Of a stretch of DNA of 64,000 nt, positions 34,059 through 45,689 are shown one piece after another. The position numbers were made by a program, and so were the translations under genes. Source of the DNA: Pararge aegeria. Lineage: Eukaryota; Arthropoda; Insecta; Lepidoptera; Nymphalidae. The notes beneath the pieces were generated by a model. The model was not told where the DNA came from, ran no database searches, and was given only the letters and a program-made list of their open reading frames with translations. The stretch spans positions 15,232,921 to 15,296,920 of the forward strand of contig NC_053194.1 of the NCBI RefSeq assembly GCF_905163445.1, given 5' to 3'. Numbering within the stretch: the stretch's first letter is position 1; each line of letters starts with the position of its first letter.

Positions 34059-34238
34059 CGTTAAATTAAACTCGGGATCTTCTTTGAGAATATCCCAGAA
34101 ATGGCACATCAACTTTATGCCTGGCTCCTCGGTTGGGGCACACTCGTGTGAATTACTCGGTTGATAAGAGTTGAGCTCTTGGACCAATTCGTCCAAAGCT
34201 TTGTATCTTCGGCTCAGGCATGCTGGTACCTCACGCAT
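34059..34238 (-). CDS. Possible orphan exon (low confidence)
   Basis: A minus-strand open stretch reads MREVPACLSRRYKALDELV and continues to HFWDILKEDPEFNLT, then ACG/gtgggt, a plausible phase-0 donor. The frame stays open upstream of the Met, and several AG acceptors lie there. Composition (Leu, Glu, Arg, mixed helix) is protein-like. It may be an upstream exon of the coiled-coil gene starting at 32023, but I could not join it cleanly. It may also be chance. Confidence 0.3.
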
Positions 34239-35275
34239 TTTTCTAACAAGGTGAAAGCTATAAACTTTACTGGATAGGAAGGGATTAGGGTTTCTAGTTC
34301 ATAATATCTAGAAGAATTTTTTTTAGTCTAACAATAAGATTAATAAAACTCAAATACTCTAATTGGCAACAAATCTAAGATACAATTATTTTTATGCCTA
34401 ACTTGTATAGTTAGGTCTACCTAGCGTTTCAATATTTCGTGTTTAATAATTTCATCATGGTCTTAGATCAAACACTATTAGTTTTTATTCTTATTTTATT
34501 TTTTAAAATATTGGCATTGTAGTTTGACTTTGAATGATTGACGAGAATTGAAAAGATTTTGGTAGCATTTTGGATTCTCGTCAAGAAGTCATTTGAGAAT
34601 TTTAAATAGCCAGCTATTCAAAGAGCACTAATGTTTTGCAACCTCTTTGATTCTTTTTTCTACGCATTATTAAAGTGTTTACCGGAATCAAAGAGCTAGA
34701 ATTCAAATTTCAAAGCCAAAATTATATAAGAATATATTATATTATCAACAATTAAAGATATTTGTATTATCCTAATTTGGAAATATTACTCTACTGAAGT
34801 CATGGCTTCCTATGAAATTGGATATGAATATGAAACACTGAAGACATGGCTGTACAGTGATATAGGTACCTCTGCCTTATCTCTACGGAGAAGAATAAAA
34901 AAAAATGAAAAGGTATGTAATTTTGCCTTTTCCCAACGGGAAAGAAGAAAAAAGAGTGAAATAAAAACATGGAAACAAGAAAAATATATATGTCTTAAGA
35001 GGACAAATGAAAAAAGACAACACTAATATGTCAGTGTCAGTTTGGCAATGTCAAGTGGTGTAGCTACTTGTGATCAAAGTACCTCTACCCTCCATAGATC
35101 AAAGTTTGTTGTGAGCAAAGTTTACTGTATTTAGAAGTTTTGTTGTGGTTTTTATTAATTTTATAGTATGTGTTATCAGCATCGTGTATGCTAATTCACA
35201 AAACAGTGATAACATTGCGGTTGTTCTTAGCATATATTTTAATCTATATTTACATTATAAATAACTTCTTTTAAA

Positions 35276-38200
35276 ATGTCGGAGTTCGGTCGGGTATGTA
35301 GAATTTTAAATTAATACTTATCTTAACTTTTAACTTTTTGTTAGATTTCACCTAAAACATGTCAACTTCGCATTCAAATCTAATGTTCAGATATCTCTTA
35401 CGTTAGATAGTAACATAGGTAATAAATCATAATCATAATCTAACTGCGTATCACTTACTAATTTCACTTTTGTTGACTAGGTTTAATAATATTAATAATA
35501 TTAATATAATTTAATTCAGGTAAAACCCATCTCAATATAAACGTTAAAAAAGTTTAGATGTAAGGACGAATCGGGCCTAACTAGAGGTTAGGTGAAAATA
35601 TCAAATTATTTATTAGCGTTTACATTTACACATTTGCAGAAAAATTGAAGGATTTCTGCATTGATCTTGGGAATAGGTACTTGAGAAAGAGTGTGGTCTA
35701 AAGTCAACCCAAGTATTCATTATATATGTGATTATATCAACTGTATAAAAACCCATTGGTTTGGCACAGAGCGATGACGAGTGACCTGTTGGTATGACAC
35801 TCGTTTCATGGAGGCTGGGAAGGTTGCTGGTGTGGGAAGCCACATGTGTTGATACCATACCTGCATCACATATCCCCGCAACCCCGTCAATAGTGAGTGC
35901 GGCCAGCGTAACAGCTACATGCTCCTAGAACTTACCTTAGCCAAAGAATTTGTTTGGCCATTAAAAGGTTAAATGCTGCCAGCATTTTAGGCACTATTTT
36001 ACATTGGGTTTCATTTTGGTATAGGTTATTTTTGTTTAAGAATATATTGTATTGATTTTATTTATTCAAATGATTCTTATAAGATTCTACATTCTACGTT
36101 TCAGGAGCATCCAAGAAACCTAATACCAGAACTATGCAATCAGTTCTACCATTTGGGATGGGTCACTGGGACAGGAGGTGGAATTTCTATCAAAGATGGG
36201 TAAATATAGTTTTCTACTTAAACTAAGGAATATAAACAAAGTTAAACACAATTAATTCAGTTAAGTAAAATAAATTTATAAATAGGGATATTTTCAGAAA
36301 TAAAATCTACATTGCCCCATCCGGAGTCCAAAAAGAAAGAATGAAGGCAGATGATTTGTTTGTACAGAATATATATGATGAAGATTTGGAACTGCCGCCT
36401 GCAGAAAAGAAGTAAATTATATTGTACCTACTCCACATAAATTCTTTTTAAATGTACACTTGACTGTATATAACAATCATCATAACCAATAGAGGTCGAA
36501 ATTCAACAATTTTGCGATGCTTGTGTCCATAAGAGACTATTATTAAGCCTGCATTAGCCTGTGTGCGGTAACCATTACTGCACCTTGGGACTCCAACATC
36601 GATCGGTTCTCAAAGCTTGCACCCCACATACTTGTACATTGTTCCTTCAGCTCTCAACTCATTGATTTTGGGTCAATGAGTCAAACTTTTTATGGATCTC
36701 CTCATTCCTGATTTTATCATGTAGAGATACTCCGAGCAAAGCTCTCACTAGGCTATCACCACTTTTTATTAATATTGAAAAAAAAGCAGTGATAACATAG
36801 CAGTTAGTTTTTTAGCTAACCTTTCGGGGAGACCGAGTTTGAACCCCTAACTAATTAAGGTAGTTTAATGTTTTATGTAATCAAATATTATTTGCTTTAA
36901 CAGTAAGATTTAATACTGCTGTCAGATATTAATAAGTCACCTTATTGAGGGATGCATGTAAAACTATATCATTATAACAGATTGTTTGTTTATAACAACA
37001 TAATATGAGTTTTAGGATATGAGCGTATATAAAATGTATTTCAGGCTTAAAAAAAGTCAGTGCACGCCACTATTCATGTTAGCGTATAGAGAACGGAACG
37101 CTGGAGCGGTCATACACACACACTCCCCGCATGCTGTCAGATGTACCCTGCTCTACGACAAGGAGTTTGTTATCACACACCAGGAGATGATCAAAGTAAG
37201 AGAGAAGCATATAACTGGGGGACCCAATTTTTTTTTAACTACTAGTTATTGTGGCCGGCTCCACAATAGCAAACTAGATGACTTTCGCGCTGTTGTAGTG
37301 TTCAAAATTCATTTATTTCAAGTAGGCACAATATAATCACTTTTGACACGTCAAGTCTGTCAGTTTGTAGTGACTCTACCACCGGTTCGGAAGGCAGATT
37401 CCACCGAAAAGAAGTCTGCAAGAAACTCAGCAGTTGCTCTTTTCCAACATCAACAATTTACATTTTACATTTTGACATTTATTTTTCTATCTTGTGAAAG
37501 ATGAAAGTGGAGCTGGATGCTTCCAAGCAACCTTGTCATTAAGAAATTCATCAAAAATTTGTAACCTCACTGCTACAAATGTTTTTTAACATATTCTTTA
37601 AACACCTGTTCACACCTGAACACCGTATATAACTTCCAAAGACTATTGGTTGGAAGCTCGGTGGAAGATCTTCCTCAGAGGTTTTGATTTTATATGAAGC
37701 AGTCTACAGCATCAACATAGCTCCCATATATAATATGGTTAAGTTAGCTGGCTAGCCAATAAAATAAAAATAAGCAAAAATAGCCTTTATTCACCAGGTT
37801 CGAGCACGCTTGCCTAGAAAAAGCCTATTCACTCTTGCCTTTTAGGTACTCAAATGATATGTGGCAGGAAACACAGTTTGAACTCCACCGCTGGACATAG
37901 GTCTTTTGTAGGGAGTTCCAAAACGGGCCTGGGCCGCTTGTTTACAGCGGCTCGCAGCGACTCGTTTGATGTCGTCTGTCCACCTCGTTGGAAGCCGACC
38001 AACGCTGCGTTTACCTATGCGGGGTCGCCATTCCGAAGTCCATCAGTTCTCCGAGCAATGTGCCCCGCCCATTTCCACTTCAGCTTCGCGATTCACTGAG
38101 CTATATCGGTAACTCTGGTTCTTCTACGGAACTCCTAATTTCTGAATTGATCACGTAGAGATACTCCCAACATAGCTCTGTCCATCGCCCGCTGAGTGAC

Positions 38201-39373
38201 TCTGAGCCTTCTTATGAGGCCCATAGTTAGCAACCGTTTTATCAGGTCCGTAAGGCATCACTGTTGGAAGATTTACTACTTTTTATGTTAGACTACATAT
38301 GGGTATTTAGGACTTCAACTTTTTTCAGGGTATAAAGGACGCGACACTCGAACGCTATCTCAGATACGACGAGAAGTTAATAGTTCCTATAATAGAGAAC
38401 ACTCCTTTCGAGAAAGATCTCGCGGGCAGTTTAGCTGGGGCATTGCGAGCGTACCCTGGAACGAGTGCTGTGTTAGTCAGACGGCACGGGGTCTACGTAT
38501 GGGGCGATACATGGCAACAGGCGAAGACTATGTAAGTATTTTATACTTCACCTGTTCAGACATGGACGACCTCCCTGGTGCAGCGCTGAGCTTTGTGGTT
38601 TTAAGTTACAGGTCCCAGGTTCCATTCCCGGCAGGCGTAGTTCGGGAATTTTTAATTTCTCAATTTTCTCTGATCTTCCGTTAATACGTGGCATTTTTCA
38701 CACCACTTGCTCGATCATTCCTTATAGTATAGTATTGAAAGGTCCAGTATGCCAATACATCCTATCGGCTTAGTAAGAAATGTTGTGCTGGAGTCTCTAA
38801 GTCTTTTATGGTTTGAATAAAGAAAATCGCGCACGGCGTATCTGAATTCTATTCATTTCAATATAGCTAACTCGCTCTAACGTATGATGGCGTCCCTGTC
38901 AGTCACCAGAGCCTGCGAAGCGCGATCCAAATAGTATAGATTGCAATAAAAATCCCTCCAAAACTTGATTTTATTGCCTCGCTAGATGGGAAAAGTAGAG
39001 TATTCAACTCACGGTTAAAGCTGCCTTCGTTTTGGGCGCCCCTATAACCCTCGCTTCACTCAGGATTCTAGAGTCAACACCTTCGCTACGCTCGGGAGTT
39101 ACGCTCTCCCTCAAATCTCCGAGAAATCCCTCGTTTGCTTGAGATTTATCCCGGCGCCCGTAACAACTAGCCCGTAAGACATTTCTTCACCTCCTTGAAC
39201 AATCTACTATTACAGTTTTAACAGTCTTAAGTATGTGTGTTTAGATGTTCGAGTTTCCTTTAATTTACAGGACAGAATGCTACGATTACTTATTCGAAAT
39301 GGCTGTAGAAATGAAGAAACTAGGACTCGATCCAGCGCTCAACCCGGAATCAGAGAAGAATGGAGAAAAGTAG
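35276..39373 (+). CDS. APIP: Methylthioribulose-1-phosphate dehydratase (MtnB/APIP family)
   Basis: Zinc enzyme of the methionine salvage pathway. It removes water from 5-methylthioribulose 1-phosphate to give the 2,3-diketo intermediate, in the cytosol. Exons 35276-35293, 36105-36199, 36298-36411, 37045-37195, 38329-38531, 39271-39373; GT/AG borders and phases agree, giving 227 residues (start MSEFGREHPRNLIPELCNQF), close to the usual length. Visible family features: GWVTGTGGGISIK near the N-terminus, IYIAPSGVQKERM, Cys82 in SQCTPLF, zinc ligands His100 and His102 in IHTHSPH, catalytic Glu123 in THQEMIK, third zinc ligand His179 in RRHGVYVWG, and FEMAVEMKKLGLDP at the end. All key residues are intact. 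A poly(A) signal AATAAA lies at 39810. Neighbours are unrelated. Introns hold RTE-like and LINE-2 fragments (36.5, 37.3 and 37.9 kb) and a SINE (38.6 kb). Confidence 0.96.
36480..36770 (-). mobile_element. Decayed RTE-like LINE fragment
   Basis: Inverted text TTTTATGGATCTCCTCATTC and ATGTAGAGATACTCCGAGCA parallels the better copy at 37870-38260 (GATCACGTAGAGATACTCCC). Intronic in the APIP gene. Confidence 0.5.
37298..37610 (-). mobile_element. LINE-2 family 3' end
   Basis: TTCAAAATTCATTTATTTCA, CTCTACCACCGGTTCGGAAG, GCAACCTTGTCATTAAGAAA and the inverted coding remnant (FLND-) follow. In intron 4 of APIP. Confidence 0.8.
37870..38260 (-). mobile_element. RTE-like LINE 3' end
   Basis: Inverse of the 27.8-kb fragment: GGTCTTTTGTAGGGAGTTCC, GTCGTCTGTCCACCTCGTTG, CATTTCCACTTCAGCTTCGC. 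Extends further 5' (GAGCCTTCTTATGAGGCCCA). Stops and frameshifts present. Confidence 0.75.
38562..38695 (+). repeat. SINE family C (tRNA-like head)
   Basis: Head GACGACCTCCCTGGTGCAGC with box B GGTTCCATTCCCGGCAGG. In intron 5 of APIP. Related pieces at 10796 and 47497. Confidence 0.65.
38960..39185. repeat. Unclassified GC-rich dispersed repeat
   Basis: TTGGGCGCCCCTATAACCCT, CTTCGCTACGCTCGGGAGTT, TCTCCGAGAAATCCCTCGTT, GATTTATCCCGGCGCCCGTA. It ends with near-inverted GGGCGCC/GGCGCCC. I recall similar text from other Lepidoptera. Single copy here; class unknown. Confidence 0.4.
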
Positions 39374-39829
39374 TGCAAAAAACACTATAATTTTACATAA
39401 TTGCCATTTAAAAAAAGACTTATTATACTATAAGATGCATTTCCACCAGAGATCAGGGATTTTGCTGCGCGATTCAATAAATTTTCCAACAAGTTGCCAA
39501 CTCGTAGTCGAAACAAACAAAACGTATAAATTTGTTTATACCGAGACCATGTTACATTGAAACAGCGTGGTTGGTCTAAGCTCTAAAATTTGTGGTAGTG
39601 ATGTACGAATTTGTATGGACAGGTTTGGTAACTACAAAACTGTCGGATTAACGATACCTTCTTCTAAAGTTACGTATATAAAAGTATACTTCCTACACGG
39701 CAGCGAACGTAGTTAAGACGCCTTGACTGGGTTATCTAATATCTCAAATAATCCATAATGTTAAATCAATGTTATATATACAAAGTTATTTTTGTAGACT
39801 TTAATTAAAAATAAAACCACAAAAATGAT

Positions 39830-40600
39830 TATTGAGTTTTATTTAGACCATTATTCTTTAGGATATATGATGTATAAAAATCGTTTCACATTTGCATTAC
39901 GATAAAATTTGTATTTAAAATGTGGTAAGAATGTAAATCTTTTTCTATCAAGAAAATTTACCTACCTACTTGTGAACTGCGGATTCCTCTTTAGTTAGAA
40001 ATATGTTCAAGAATTCCAAAGAAGAACTCTTATTGAATTTAATAAAACCTCATCAGTTTAACTATCAATAAATCAAAAACTAAATAAATATTTAATAAAA
40101 AATAACAAAAGAATTTATAAACATTTGGCCAATAATTAAAGGCATGATAACAGTAACAAAGAATCCATAAGATATTGTATTTATCTAAGTATACCTATAT
40201 GATTCATGTACCTTCTTATTATGACAAAAACTTATTTTTATTTCAATTAGAGTAAAGTAAAGAGTAGCTGCAAAATCTAACGATCCGCCGTTACAGGTGA
40301 AACGCCGAATTCAAAATGTTGATGTCACGTCATAAACATCATTCTGTAGCGCTTAAACTAAGAACGCATGAAGTATTTTGTGATTTCCAACTATCGGTCT
40401 TCTATTCAATCAATATATCAATACCAAAATAAATAAGGGGAGGGAACAAGAAATTACCAAAGCTCTAATTTGCCTATGACGTCACGAGTGCGGCCATGAC
40501 ACCCGGCGTGCGTTTTCGCGGGAAATTTAATACATAATTTGCAAGCTTATAAGCTTAGCCACAAAAGCTTTAATCTCTTTTTTTTTATATAAGTAATCGT
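39830..40600. other. Intergenic between convergent genes
   Basis: The APIP (+) and 397-residue (-) genes converge here. No repeat family or RNA gene seen. The intergenic tract is AT-rich. Confidence 0.5.
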
Positions 40601-40606
40601 ACCTAT

Positions 40607-43600
40607 TTAAGAAGCAGATTCATCATTGCGCGTTAGCTCAGCGTAAATACTCTTTGAAATAACATTCATGCATAGAGTTTCGTTTGGTTTTGGCTCCGGA
40701 TCTCTATCACATTTCAGTGTGTGTCTATTTATCCCGTACATGCTAGAAGCGCACTTTTTAGTTACCAGCTCTTTGATTTCATCCAACTCTGCCTTTGAAA
40801 GGAGGTTAGTGTTGGAGAAATCTTCGTCTAAACACGGCCTTTGACTTTTCGCCATATGATACAAAGATTTCAAGTCTAAAGAACTTTTCTTCTTCTTCGC
40901 GTCAATCGCCTGCTTTCTTTTCAAAAGTCTCTTCAGCTCGTCTAAATAGGGTTTGTTTTCTGCGATTTTCTCGTCAATTATTTCGATTTCCTTTTCGTTT
41001 AGTTTCTCTAAATCCTCTTCGTTTATGTGTAGCTTGTTTTTTATTGTTGACGGCAAAATGGAAACCGTTTTGCCTGAAATTGTTCAAAGATTTTTTAGGC
41101 ACACTAATATCATAAGTGAAAATTGGTGATGATTAAGGCTTGTCTTGCAATCATCATCACATAAACCCACTAACGGCCCAACACAGAGCACGGGTCTCCT
41201 CCTCCTACAATGAGAAGGGGTTAAGGCCGTAGTCCACCATGCTGGCCCAGTGCGGATTGGTGGACTCCGCACACCTTTGAGAACATTATGTAGAACTCTC
41301 AGGCATGCAGGTTTCCTCTCGATGTTTTCCTTCACGGCGTCCTCTAATATATGTTTACTATAATAAAGTAAGACTTTATTATAGTAAACATACATACCGA
41401 GAGCGAAGAAAAACAAATTAATCAGATTAAGTGCAAATTATTGCACTACAGATAGATATTGCGTTTGACGGCCGATTGGCGCAGTGGGGAGCGACCCTGC
41501 TTTCTGAGTCAAAGGCCGTGGGTTCGATTCCCACAACTGAAAAATGTTTGTGTGATGAACAGGAATGTTTTTCAGTGTCTGGGTGTTTATGTGTATTTTA
41601 TCAGTATTTATGTATAATATTCATTAAAAAAATATTCATCTGTCATCTTAGCATCCCTAACGCGCCGAAATAAGTATACCTTCAAAAATCTATTACTATT
41701 TAAAAAAAAATGTTTGTTTTTAATTACCTCCATTTGCACTCGTCGGCCTCACGGAAAAGTAAGCTCGCATCTTCTGAACTGGCTTTCCTAAGTCCTTGTC
41801 GTCGCTTAATAGAAGGCTTTCAAAAACGTCGTATTCTATACAGACAATTTTCTCGTCCAACTTTCTAAGCTCAACGTTATTCCGCGACAACTTTGAAAAC
41901 TTCTCAGCTATAACCTTTACCCGTGGCTCCTCGGAAATGTAAATATTTTTGCTATCTATGGTTTTAGGAAGTGACCCTGACGCTGCAATTAGATACAACT
42001 TATGTAAATTTGAAAAAGCCATAATACTGTTAAGACTACTAGAGATACTGTTAATGTCATATTCTTAACAGCAGTGGCGTGCATGGGGTTTTTGACCAGG
42101 GTATGCATAAATGAGGTACATGGCATAAAATTCCCATCCAATACGAGTGATATAAAATAATTTGGGTATGCCGAGCTTTTGTGCTTGTATGAAGTGCACG
42201 CCACTGCTTAACAGTATTATGACTTTTTGACTGTCATGATGAATTAATAAATAAACTTACAGGCATTGTAGTTCCTATAATTAAAACTAACAACTTTTGT
42301 TCTAGGACTTGTCAAATAAATATACTACGACAATACACACATTGCCATCTAGCCCCAAAGAGAGCGTAGCTTTTGTTATGGGTACACTCTAAGATGACCG
42401 ATGAATACTTCTATGAATAATATTCTATATATAAATACTTATGATATACCTACAGATAAACGCCCAGACACTGAAAAACATTAATATTGATCACACAAAT
42501 TTTGCCCAGTCGTGGGAATCGAACCCACGGCCACGGAGTCAGAAAGCAGGGTCGCTGCCCACTGCGCCAATCGGTCGTCAAAATTCAGTATTAATTTATT
42601 TCATAGAAAAAATTTATAAATCATGGTATTTCTGTAATGTGAAATTACACTGTGAAACCAAATAGACATCCCTGTTGCCAAACCGCTACGAGCACTGAAT
42701 TCCATTTTAAAAATTCAAAATTCATTTATTTCAAGTAGGCCTAATATAAGCACTTTTGAAACTTCGAGTCTGTCTGTTTGTAGTGATTCTACCACCGGTT
42801 CGGAAGGCTACCGAGAAGAAGCCGGCAAGAAACTCAGCAGTTGCTCTTTTCCAACATCAACAATTTACATTTTGCATTATAACATTCATTTTTCTATCTT
42901 GTGAGAGCTGAAAGCGGAGCCGGATACTTCCAAGCAACCTTGTCATTAGAATGAATGAGTTGTCTCTGTTCTAGCCTGGGAGTTCGGTCGTGGCTAGTTA
43001 CGCCTCTACCGGCAAATATGTGCCCAACTAGATGGACAGATGACATTTAATCGAGTCTCCGGTAACCGCAAGCTGCACGCAAACGGCATAAGACCGTGGA
43101 TTTCGGAACTCGACTTTCGTCAGCTTTGGACGTGTATCTGTTGACATGATTATGGTTTTAAATATAAAGTTAAGAAAACCTTTCAGTCTAGCAAAGTAAT
43201 TGCGTCGAATCAGTTATTGGTTAAGCAACATTGAACAAAGTCGTTAATTGAATCGGTGAGCAACTTTCAATGTCCATTTATTGATTATTCCCTAATCGTA
43301 CCTGCCTCCGAGAGAAACATAAGCCCTCGGTTATTGAAATAAAGGAACGTAGTCCTCCCAATAAAATATCTCAATGTAGATAAGGCTTAGTTAGTTAGTA
43401 CCTATGTAAACATCGGTTTCGAAAGTTTAATTGATTGGTAAGTACCAAAAAAATTAGGAGTCGAGGTCCGCGCGCTATTTATAGTTTAAAAAAAGTTTAG
43501 AACAAAAGTTTTTAGTTTTAATGTATAAATTACAAGCCGCGAACTTTCTGGTATGTTTTATTTAACCCTGTAGGTAAATTCTGCTCGTTAGTATATATTA

Positions 43601-45682
43601 TATTGCTAAGTTAATGTGTCTGAAGACCTGCTCGAGGTTTTGGACATTTTAATGTATCTTCAGATACCCCCGAAAGTGTATCTGCACATAACTTTGAAAA
43701 GTTGAGGTGCGTGCTGGGATTCGAACTCGGCCCCCGAAAGTGAAGTCGAATTCCTACCCACTGGGCTATCACCGCTTCACCATCCATTGCACTTATCAAG
43801 ACTAAAGTAAATATGGCACAGGTAGATTTTTTTTAAGACTACGACAATACACACATCGCCATCTAGCCCCAAAGTAAGCGAAGCTTGTGTTATGGGTACA
43901 ACGATGACTGATGAATATTTTTATGAATAATATACATAAAATACTTATAATATACAGATAAACACCCAGACACTGAAAAACATTCATTCTAACATCCTGG
44001 AGACGAACAAAAGTGACTTGTCTCCCGGAATGGCAACCGGAAACCGATCACGCATAAATAAAAAAAAACCTAACCTGTCCTACCCACTTACATGCATTAA
44101 CAGCAATACTGACATTTCGTTTATGTCCTATGCAAAGAAATGCTATAAAACTTTCTTCTAACCAATGAAAAAGAAACAGCTTCCGAGAGCTTTGCGTGCT
44201 GAGGGTTCTATTTCCACATCTGTAAAATGTATGAGTGATGTATATGAATATTTTTCAGTGTCTGGGTGTTTATTTGTATATTATAAGTATTTAACTATTT
44301 ATGTATATTATTCAAAAAAATATTCAACAGTCATCTTAGTAGTTAGTACCCATAACACAAGCTACGCTTACTTTGGGACTAGATGGCCATGTATGCATTG
44401 TCATAGTTTATTATTTATTTTATTTTCAAAAAACCGAAATAACGCGATAACACCGCACAACAAAACCGTTACAATCTCATAAGTACCTTCCTTTCCGCTG
44501 CTCAACAGCAGTTCTAGTTCAGCAGTGTTGTGCGCATTCTGCCAATGCGAACCATCTGATGTCTCCATGTACGACAGAGAGCGCGGCTTTGTGTTGGTAC
44601 TCTGCGAACTGCACATAACCTTCCCCAACGCTTTCAAGTTCTTTATCGTGTCGGGAAAAACTGGGTCGAATTCATATTGTTGCTTGATGAGATCTTTAAA
44701 CTGAAAATATTAAATTTCGATACTGCTAAGGAGCCTTATTCCCAGGGATTTAAAGTCCATTTCTTTATTTTCTCGTGAGTTGGTATGCTAACAAACGGAT
44801 GATTTTCAAACAACTTAGCTCCGAGAACATTCGTCTAACCTTGTGATATGTTATGCTAACCCGGCGGAACAGTCTGTTCTCATTATAGAAGAAAGTTCCT
44901 CCCCAGCGTTCTGGGTTCCGAGGAATGAGAACAACCCAACAATACCTATTACCACAATACCTATTATGTAAAATGAAGACTTGCTTGCGTAAGACAAAAC
45001 TTTTGCGGACGTTAGACGCGCGTTTCTTGCCAGGCGCCCTGATAAAGCCGGACATAGGCTTTTTGAAAGCATATCCGACGTGCGTCAACAACAAACATCT
45101 TGATATAATTCAATATTCAAGTTGTTTGTTCTTTATGTTCTGGGAGTAGAAGCCTCAACAGTGCCTAAATCTAGGAGCCGTTGAGTAACGCACAGTGACG
45201 ACATTTTGACGATCTCAGTGCTTTCTGATAAGCTAATACTATCGCAAGCACCTACCATAAATTTAACCAATAAAGCTTTAAGCAAATTCCATATTACCGA
45301 TTGCCATTTTACAAGCTTTCCAGCAAAAACCCTATCTGTAAAATGATACTGCAGAGTGCCAGGAAATACAAATAAGAGTTAGTAATAACAGAAGATATGC
45401 AAGACTGATTTTCCAGCAAGCTGTCTTTTACTAGCATCCCGGAAGAAACATTGTACGTACATGGAGATCTAAACTATGACTATCCATTGACTGTCCCTCA
45501 TCCTTCTGTTTCGGTTTAATATAACAAGATCGGTTGGCCACAGTTCTATCAAACTTGGGCTGATTTCTCCTGCTTTTCGGAGAGAATACTTCTTCAATCT
45601 CATTTTTAGTTTTAATGACTTTTAATTCGTCATCTTCTTTTTTTGGATTGCCACGGCCGTATTTGCGCTGGAAACGGTTCAT
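40607..45682 (-). CDS. Uncharacterised charged protein, five exons (397 aa)
   Basis: Exons 45461-45682, 44487-44700, 44092-44127 (36 nt), 41728-41982, 40607-41073. Borders are GT/AG and phases agree (0, 1, 1, 1), giving 398 codons with stop. Starts MNRFQRKYGRGNPKKEDDEL. The C-terminal third has a charged helix (INEEDLEKLNEKEIEIIDEK, LDELKRLLKRKQAIDAKKKK) likely to form a coiled coil, then a Cys-containing tail ending NDESAS. No signal peptide or membrane segment. I do not recognise the family. The microexon is supported by acceptor TTGCATAG and donor GCAT/gtaagt and by phase only. Alternatively the two 3' exons form a separate gene starting at ATG 42022 (MAFSNLHKLY). The introns are crowded with SINEs and a hAT MITE. 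Confidence 0.72.
41148..41338 (-). repeat. SINE family B (headless)
   Basis: AACCCACTAACGGCCCAACA, GCTGGCCCAGTGCGGATTGG, CTCAGGCATGCAGGTTTCCT. Ends abruptly at TTCCTTCACGG. In intron 4 of the 397-residue gene, 75 bp upstream of the last exon. Confidence 0.8.
41350..41392. repeat. Perfect 20-bp inverted repeat (hairpin)
   Basis: Arms TATGTTTACTATAATAAAGT at 41350-41369 and its exact complement at 41373-41392 with a 3-nt AAG loop. It stands directly after a truncated SINE B. Confidence 0.9.
41466..41670 (+). repeat. SINE family A
   Basis: tRNA-like head at the left: GACGGCCGATTGGCGCAGTG and box B GGTTCGATTCCC, then the body TGTTTTTCAGTGTCTGGGTG. The 3' tail is lost after CATCTTAGCA. Confidence 0.85.
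42072..42206 (+). mobile_element. hAT-type MITE with intact ends and 8-bp target duplication
   Basis: 135 bp bounded by perfect 12-bp terminal inverted repeats CAGTGGCGTGCA and TGCACGCCACTG, with exact 8-bp target duplications CTTAACAG at 42064-42071 and 42207-42214. CAG-starting ends plus an 8-bp duplication are hAT hallmarks. It has no coding capacity. The perfect flanks suggest a recent insertion. It lies about 50 bp upstream of the alternative ATG at 42022. Confidence 0.92.
42311..42584 (-). repeat. SINE family A
   Basis: Tail at the left (AATAAATATACTACGACAAT), head at the right (GGGAATCGAACCCACGGCC, CCCACTGCGCCAATCGG). Near full length, with a small insertion around 42422. Confidence 0.85.
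42711..42952 (-). mobile_element. LINE-2 family 3' end
   Basis: ATTCATTTATTTCAAGTAGG, CTACCACCGGTTCGGAAGG, AAGCCGGCAAGAAACTCAGC, CAAGCAACCTTGTCATTAGA. 5'-truncated. Confidence 0.82.
42965..43160 (+). mobile_element. Retroelement tail plus RTE-like C-terminus
   Basis: GGTCGTGGCTAGTTACGCCT joins directly to CTAGATGGACAGATGACATT and TTGGACGTGTATCTGTTGAC, the RTE-like end (RWTDD-). A mosaic of two degraded families, or one family with both parts. Confidence 0.5.
43160..43600. other. Intron sequence, nothing recognisable
   Basis: Part of the intron between the 36-nt exon and the fourth exon of the 397-residue gene. No repeats shared in the window. Confidence 0.4.
43690..43778 (-). repeat. SINE family B head
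   Basis: AGGTGCGTGCTGGGATTCGA, ACTCGGCCCCCGAAAGTGAA, CACTGGGCTATCACCGCTTC: inverted tRNA-like head only. Confidence 0.75.
43837..43988 (-). repeat. SINE family A (head lost)
   Basis: ACTACGACAATACACACATC to CACTGAAAAACATTCAT; the tRNA head is missing. Confidence 0.85.
44194..44412 (+). repeat. SINE family A (head decayed)
   Basis: TTTCAGTGTCTGGGTGTTTA, CCATAACACAAGCTACGCTT, GGGACTAGATGGCCATG. The left end keeps only a hint of box B (GAGGGTTCTATTTCC). It lies 75 bp from the second exon of the 397-residue gene. Confidence 0.8.
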
Positions 45683-45689
45683 TTTGCTA

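Noticed and set aside
34802..35026. 74-codon plus-strand frame upstream of APIP
   Set aside because: Lys/Arg-rich with no donor or acceptor logic; likely chance in intergenic DNA.
42022..42204. Frame ending LTVLWLFQIYISCI upstream of the fourth exon
   Set aside because: Runs through the hAT MITE and is in a different frame from the coding exon.
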